Assembly (NCBI RefSeq): GCF_000807255.1
Contig: NZ_CP009268.1
Span: 960,384-1,024,383 of the forward strand
DNA length: 64,000 nucleotides
From: Clostridium pasteurianum DSM 525 = ATCC 6013
GTDB taxonomy: Bacteria; Bacillota; Clostridia; Clostridiales; Clostridiaceae
Direction of reading: 5' to 3'
Positions 61,476 to 64,000 of this stretch are shown here, one piece after another. The first letter of the stretch is position 1. Each line of letters opens with the position of its first letter. The position numbers and the translations under genes were made by a program. The notes beneath the pieces were generated by a model that was given only the letters and a program-made list of their open reading frames with translations, made no database searches and was not told where the DNA came from.

Positions 61476-62558
61476 TTAACTAATATTTACATTTAATTCA
61501 ACGGTAAATATTGTACCCTGCCCAAGACTGCTCTTCACTGATATTTTGCCGTCAATTAACTCTATTACTTTCAAAGAAAGAGCAAGTCCAAGCCCATTAC
61601 CTTCCTGAGAGTGGGAGGTATCTCCTTGGTAAAATTTATCAAAGATATGATTAACTGTTTCTTCATCCATACCGCAGCCGCTGTCCTCTACAGTTACTGT
61701 TATGGTATCAGAATCTGAAGTCTGCGTTAACTTAACAGTGCCTCCAGGCTCTGTAAACTTTATAGCATTTGAAATTAAATTGTTCCAGACAATTTCCAGC
61801 ATACTTTCATCTGCACAAATGATTGCACGATCTTCAATATCTGCATGAAATGTAATATTTTTTTCTTCCCATAGATCTTCAAAAGACAGTGCACATTCAC
61901 AGAGTTGTCTACACAAATCATAGGATTTAGCTGATATACCTATTTCCTGATTTTCTAATTTATTAAGTTTCAATATGTTTGTTACTAGAGCAGTAAGCTT
62001 TTCAGATGCATTTATGATAGTATCTGTATATTCCTTTCTTACTTCAGAGCTCAAATCTTCCTTCTGTAATGCCATGGCATAACTTTGTATAACAGAAAGA
62101 GGTGTTTTTATTTCATGAGAAACATTGGCAATAAAATCATTTTTGAGGATTTCTGTACTTCCCAATTCTTCTACCATTTTGTTAAAGTCTTCAAACATTA
62201 CCTCAACATAATCTTTTTTTCCATCTTTGCGAAGGGGTGGAATCCATACAGAATAATCACCCTCTGCAACTTGTTTTGCTGCTTGGCTTAGGATATTCAT
62301 GGGCTTATCATAGGCAATGTAACGCTGCCTTGAAGTTACAAGACAAAATATCAGGGCAACTATTGCCCAATATCCCATGATTCCAAAAATATAATTCCAT
62401 GGTATGCTTTCCGGACGTACATAGGAGTTGTATATCATAGCTTGACCGGCAGTTAACACTGACAATATAAAATATGTCCATATAAATCCCATGACAGAGA
62501 TATGTTTTGTATTAACCCTGTTATCTTTTTCTTTATTTTTACGTCTTTTTTTAATCAT
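61476..62558 (-). CDS. Sensor histidine kinase (VanS-like)
   Basis: 360 residues. Two N-terminal membrane helices (about 21-42 and 54-74) have a very short outer loop, typical of intramembrane-sensing kinases of the BceS/VanS style. A HAMP-like stretch follows, then His148 in NDFIANVSHEIKTPLS, N-box NNLISNAIKF, G1 EDSGCGMDE and G2 GNGLGLALS. It overlaps the regulator gene by 4 bases. The signal is probably membrane stress or a cell-wall-active compound, by analogy only. Confidence 0.9.
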   Translation of the reverse strand: MIKKRRKNKEKDNRVNTKHISVMGFIWTYFILSVLTAGQAMIYNSYVRPESIPWNYIFGIMGYWAIVALIFCLVTSRQRYIAYDKPMNILSQAAKQVAEGDYSVWIPPLRKDGKKDYVEVMFEDFNKMVEELGSTEILKNDFIANVSHEIKTPLSVIQSYAMALQKEDLSSEVRKEYTDTIINASEKLTALVTNILKLNKLENQEIGISAKSYDLCRQLCECALSFEDLWEEKNITFHADIEDRAIICADESMLEIVWNNLISNAIKFTEPGGTVKLTQTSDSDTITVTVEDSGCGMDEETVNHIFDKFYQGDTSHSQEGNGLGLALSLKVIELIDGKISVKSSLGQGTIFTVELNVNIS

Positions 62559-63226
62559 GACAATACCGCCTTATAACCAAGACCATGAACTGTTACAATT
62601 TTAAAATCCTTGCAGCAGGAGAATTTATCCCGCAGCTTTGTTATATATACGTCTACAGCTCTAAGGCTGGTATTACTTTCAACTCCCCAAAACTCATCCA
62701 TAAGCTGTGCTCGTGCAAAGGTATGTTTTGGATAGGATAACATTTTATAAAGAATATTAAATTCTCTTAATGTAACAGGAATTTCCTCATCATTAACGGT
62801 TGCTGTCATTTCATCAGCATTCATAATAAGACTTCCTACAACAAGTTTTCTTTCGTTGGCAATATTTGCACGCCGAAGCAGTGCACCTACACGCATTAAA
62901 AGTTCATCCATATTTATTGGTTTAACCATATAATCATCTATTCCTGCACGAAAACCTTTTTGCTTTGATGCAATATCATCACGAGCAGTCATAAATAAAA
63001 TTGGTATTTTTTGATTAATATTTCTGACAGTTTCAGCAAACTCAAAGCCATCTATTTCAGGCATCATAATATCTGAAATAATTAAATCATATAGACTATT
63101 ATACATATAATCATAAGCTTCACGAGGATTTAAGCAGCCTGTTGCACGGTAACCATTATTATTTAAATATGCACATACAATTTGATTCAATTTTACATCA
63201 TCTTCTACTACAAGTATATTTACCAT
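62555..63226 (-). CDS. OmpR-family response regulator (VanR-like)
   Basis: 223 residues. Receiver domain with acidic Glu8/Asp9/Asp10 (VVEDD), phospho-Asp52 (LIISDIMMPEIDG) and Lys in YMVKPIN. Winged-helix DNA-binding domain at the C-terminus (LREFNILYKMLSYPKHTFAR). Regulators of this class bind tandem 11-bp direct repeats, and two such arrays lie in this cluster (56852 and 59352). It overlaps the kinase gene by 4 bases, translationally coupled. The start follows AGGTGTGAA. Confidence 0.92.
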   Translation of the reverse strand: MVNILVVEDDVKLNQIVCAYLNNNGYRATGCLNPREAYDYMYNSLYDLIISDIMMPEIDGFEFAETVRNINQKIPILFMTARDDIASKQKGFRAGIDDYMVKPINMDELLMRVGALLRRANIANERKLVVGSLIMNADEMTATVNDEEIPVTLREFNILYKMLSYPKHTFARAQLMDEFWGVESNTSLRAVDVYITKLRDKFSCCKDFKIVTVHGLGYKAVLS

Positions 63227-63591
63227 AAAATATTCACACCTTTCTATTTAAAAACACTTTTTCTATAAATCGAAGTAAAAGCACTAGAAATCTATTTCAT
63301 CATATATTGTGTGCCATCCTATCATATTAATGTTAAAAAAATGTTAAAGTATATTATATAACTTCAAAAATTTTTCTATCAGATAGTATCTCATTGGACA
63401 ACTGAATTTATATAACAATTTAATATCACACAGATAAATTAGAATATGTATAATCTATACCTATAAATAAAAGTTATAGATTAATTTGATTAAATTTAAG
63501 CTTTCAAAATAATGATACTTAGGGTAATGTATTATTATAACATATCTAGAAGGAAGTCATAAAAACAAATGATATTGAGGGGGTGATGGTA
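63227..63591. other. Divergent intergenic region
   Basis: Separates the two-component operon from the DUF454 gene. TTAATGTTAAAAAAATGTTA at about 63329-63348 is a 10-11 base repeat resembling sequence near 59389-59402, a possible weaker regulator site. No gene is evident. Confidence 0.4.
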
Positions 63592-63972
63592 ATGAAAAAA
63601 TATGTAATTTTTGCAGTTGGATGTATTTTGATTGTTATTGCTTCTATAGGAATATTTTTGCCAATTCTTCCAACTACACCTTTTGTTATTCTTGCAGCCA
63701 TGTGTTTTTCTGCAAGTTCTGAAAAAACTTACAGATTGCTTGTTAAAAATCGCTTTTTTTGGACCTTATATTGAAAATTACAAGAACGGTAGTGGAGTAA
63801 CGGTTGCAGCAAAGGCAAGAGGAATTATAATGCTGTGGGTACTGCTTATAATATCAGCCATTGCAATGCACAAACTTTGGTCAAGCATTATGTTTGCAGT
63901 AATTGGCAGTGCTGTTACAATCCATCTACTTCTATTGAAGACTAAGGGTTTGGAGGAGAGGTCTGATTCATA
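63592..63972 (+). pseudogene. DUF454 (YbaN-like) membrane protein, frameshifted
   Basis: From ATG 63592 (GAGGGGGTG upstream) the frame reads GCILIVIASIGIFLPILPTT, then PFVILAAMCFSASSEKTYRL and NRFFWTLY, stopping at 63774. One base earlier frame gives FGPYIENYKNGSGVTVAAKA and continues to 63972, the standard DUF454 ending. The shift is at a run of seven T (63751-63757); six would restore the frame. It is either a true frameshift or a sequencing error. Confidence 0.8.
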
Positions 63973-64000
63973 ATATAAAAAATAGTGTTTTAGAATTAAA

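Overview
The window is low-GC DNA with strong AGGAGG-type ribosome binding sites, frequent TTG and GTG starts, a lysine riboswitch ahead of dapA, CoA-transferase genes and Rpn, Uma2 and radical-SAM families. All of this fits a Clostridium-type Firmicute. The species cannot be fixed from the sequence. No rRNA, tRNA or CRISPR array was seen.

Layout. Positions 1-4774 hold an LnrJKLMN-like module: a histidine kinase cut by the window edge, a NarL-type regulator, an ABC ATPase and two ABC-2 permeases. Positions 4815-10104 hold a YoaK-family membrane protein, a riboswitch-controlled dapA, a LysR/HPP divergent pair and a ctfA-ctfB operon. Positions 10230-16800 hold an ISLre2 relic, an MFS/HxlR divergent pair, a TetR regulator divergent from two flavodoxin-like reductases, a decayed group II intron and a small membrane-peptide gene with the layout of a type I toxin-antitoxin locus. 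Positions 17-24 kb are mostly orphan genes of unknown function plus an alpha/beta hydrolase, an acetyltransferase and a methyltransferase. Positions 24617-27867 are a compact Tn7/Tn5053-like transposon with a DDE transposase, an AAA ATPase and a zinc-ribbon DUF6431-like protein. Its TGTTA/TAACA ends are flanked by a 7-bp direct repeat. Positions 28-34 kb carry an Rpn gene and its duplicated fragment around a ClC channel gene, plus Uma2 and MFS genes. Positions 34-47 kb are single-gene cassettes (methyltransferases, VOC, GNAT, GyrI-like, deaminases, FabG-like), several of them broken. Positions 47.6-50.7 kb hold an AAA/nuclease protein, an SplB-like radical SAM protein and a monooxygenase.

Positions 50.9-63.2 kb look like one minus-strand regulon broken up by mobile DNA. 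A VanRS-like two-component system lies near two operons that start with paralogous membrane proteins and contain tiny membrane peptides. One operon also encodes a radical SAM enzyme and the other a polytopic membrane protein. Both paralogues have an upstream array of three 11-bp direct repeats. A Tn554-like element has landed between one array and its gene, an IS91-like element lies beyond the other, and a small hairpin element lies inside the second operon.

Two dispersed non-autonomous repeats run through the window. One is a two-hairpin, PATE-like element in six full copies plus a relic. The other is a shorter element with terminal inverted repeats. One copy of the first is inserted in a copy of the second, and the window also contains the uninterrupted (empty) site. 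Another copy splits a membrane-protein gene in two.
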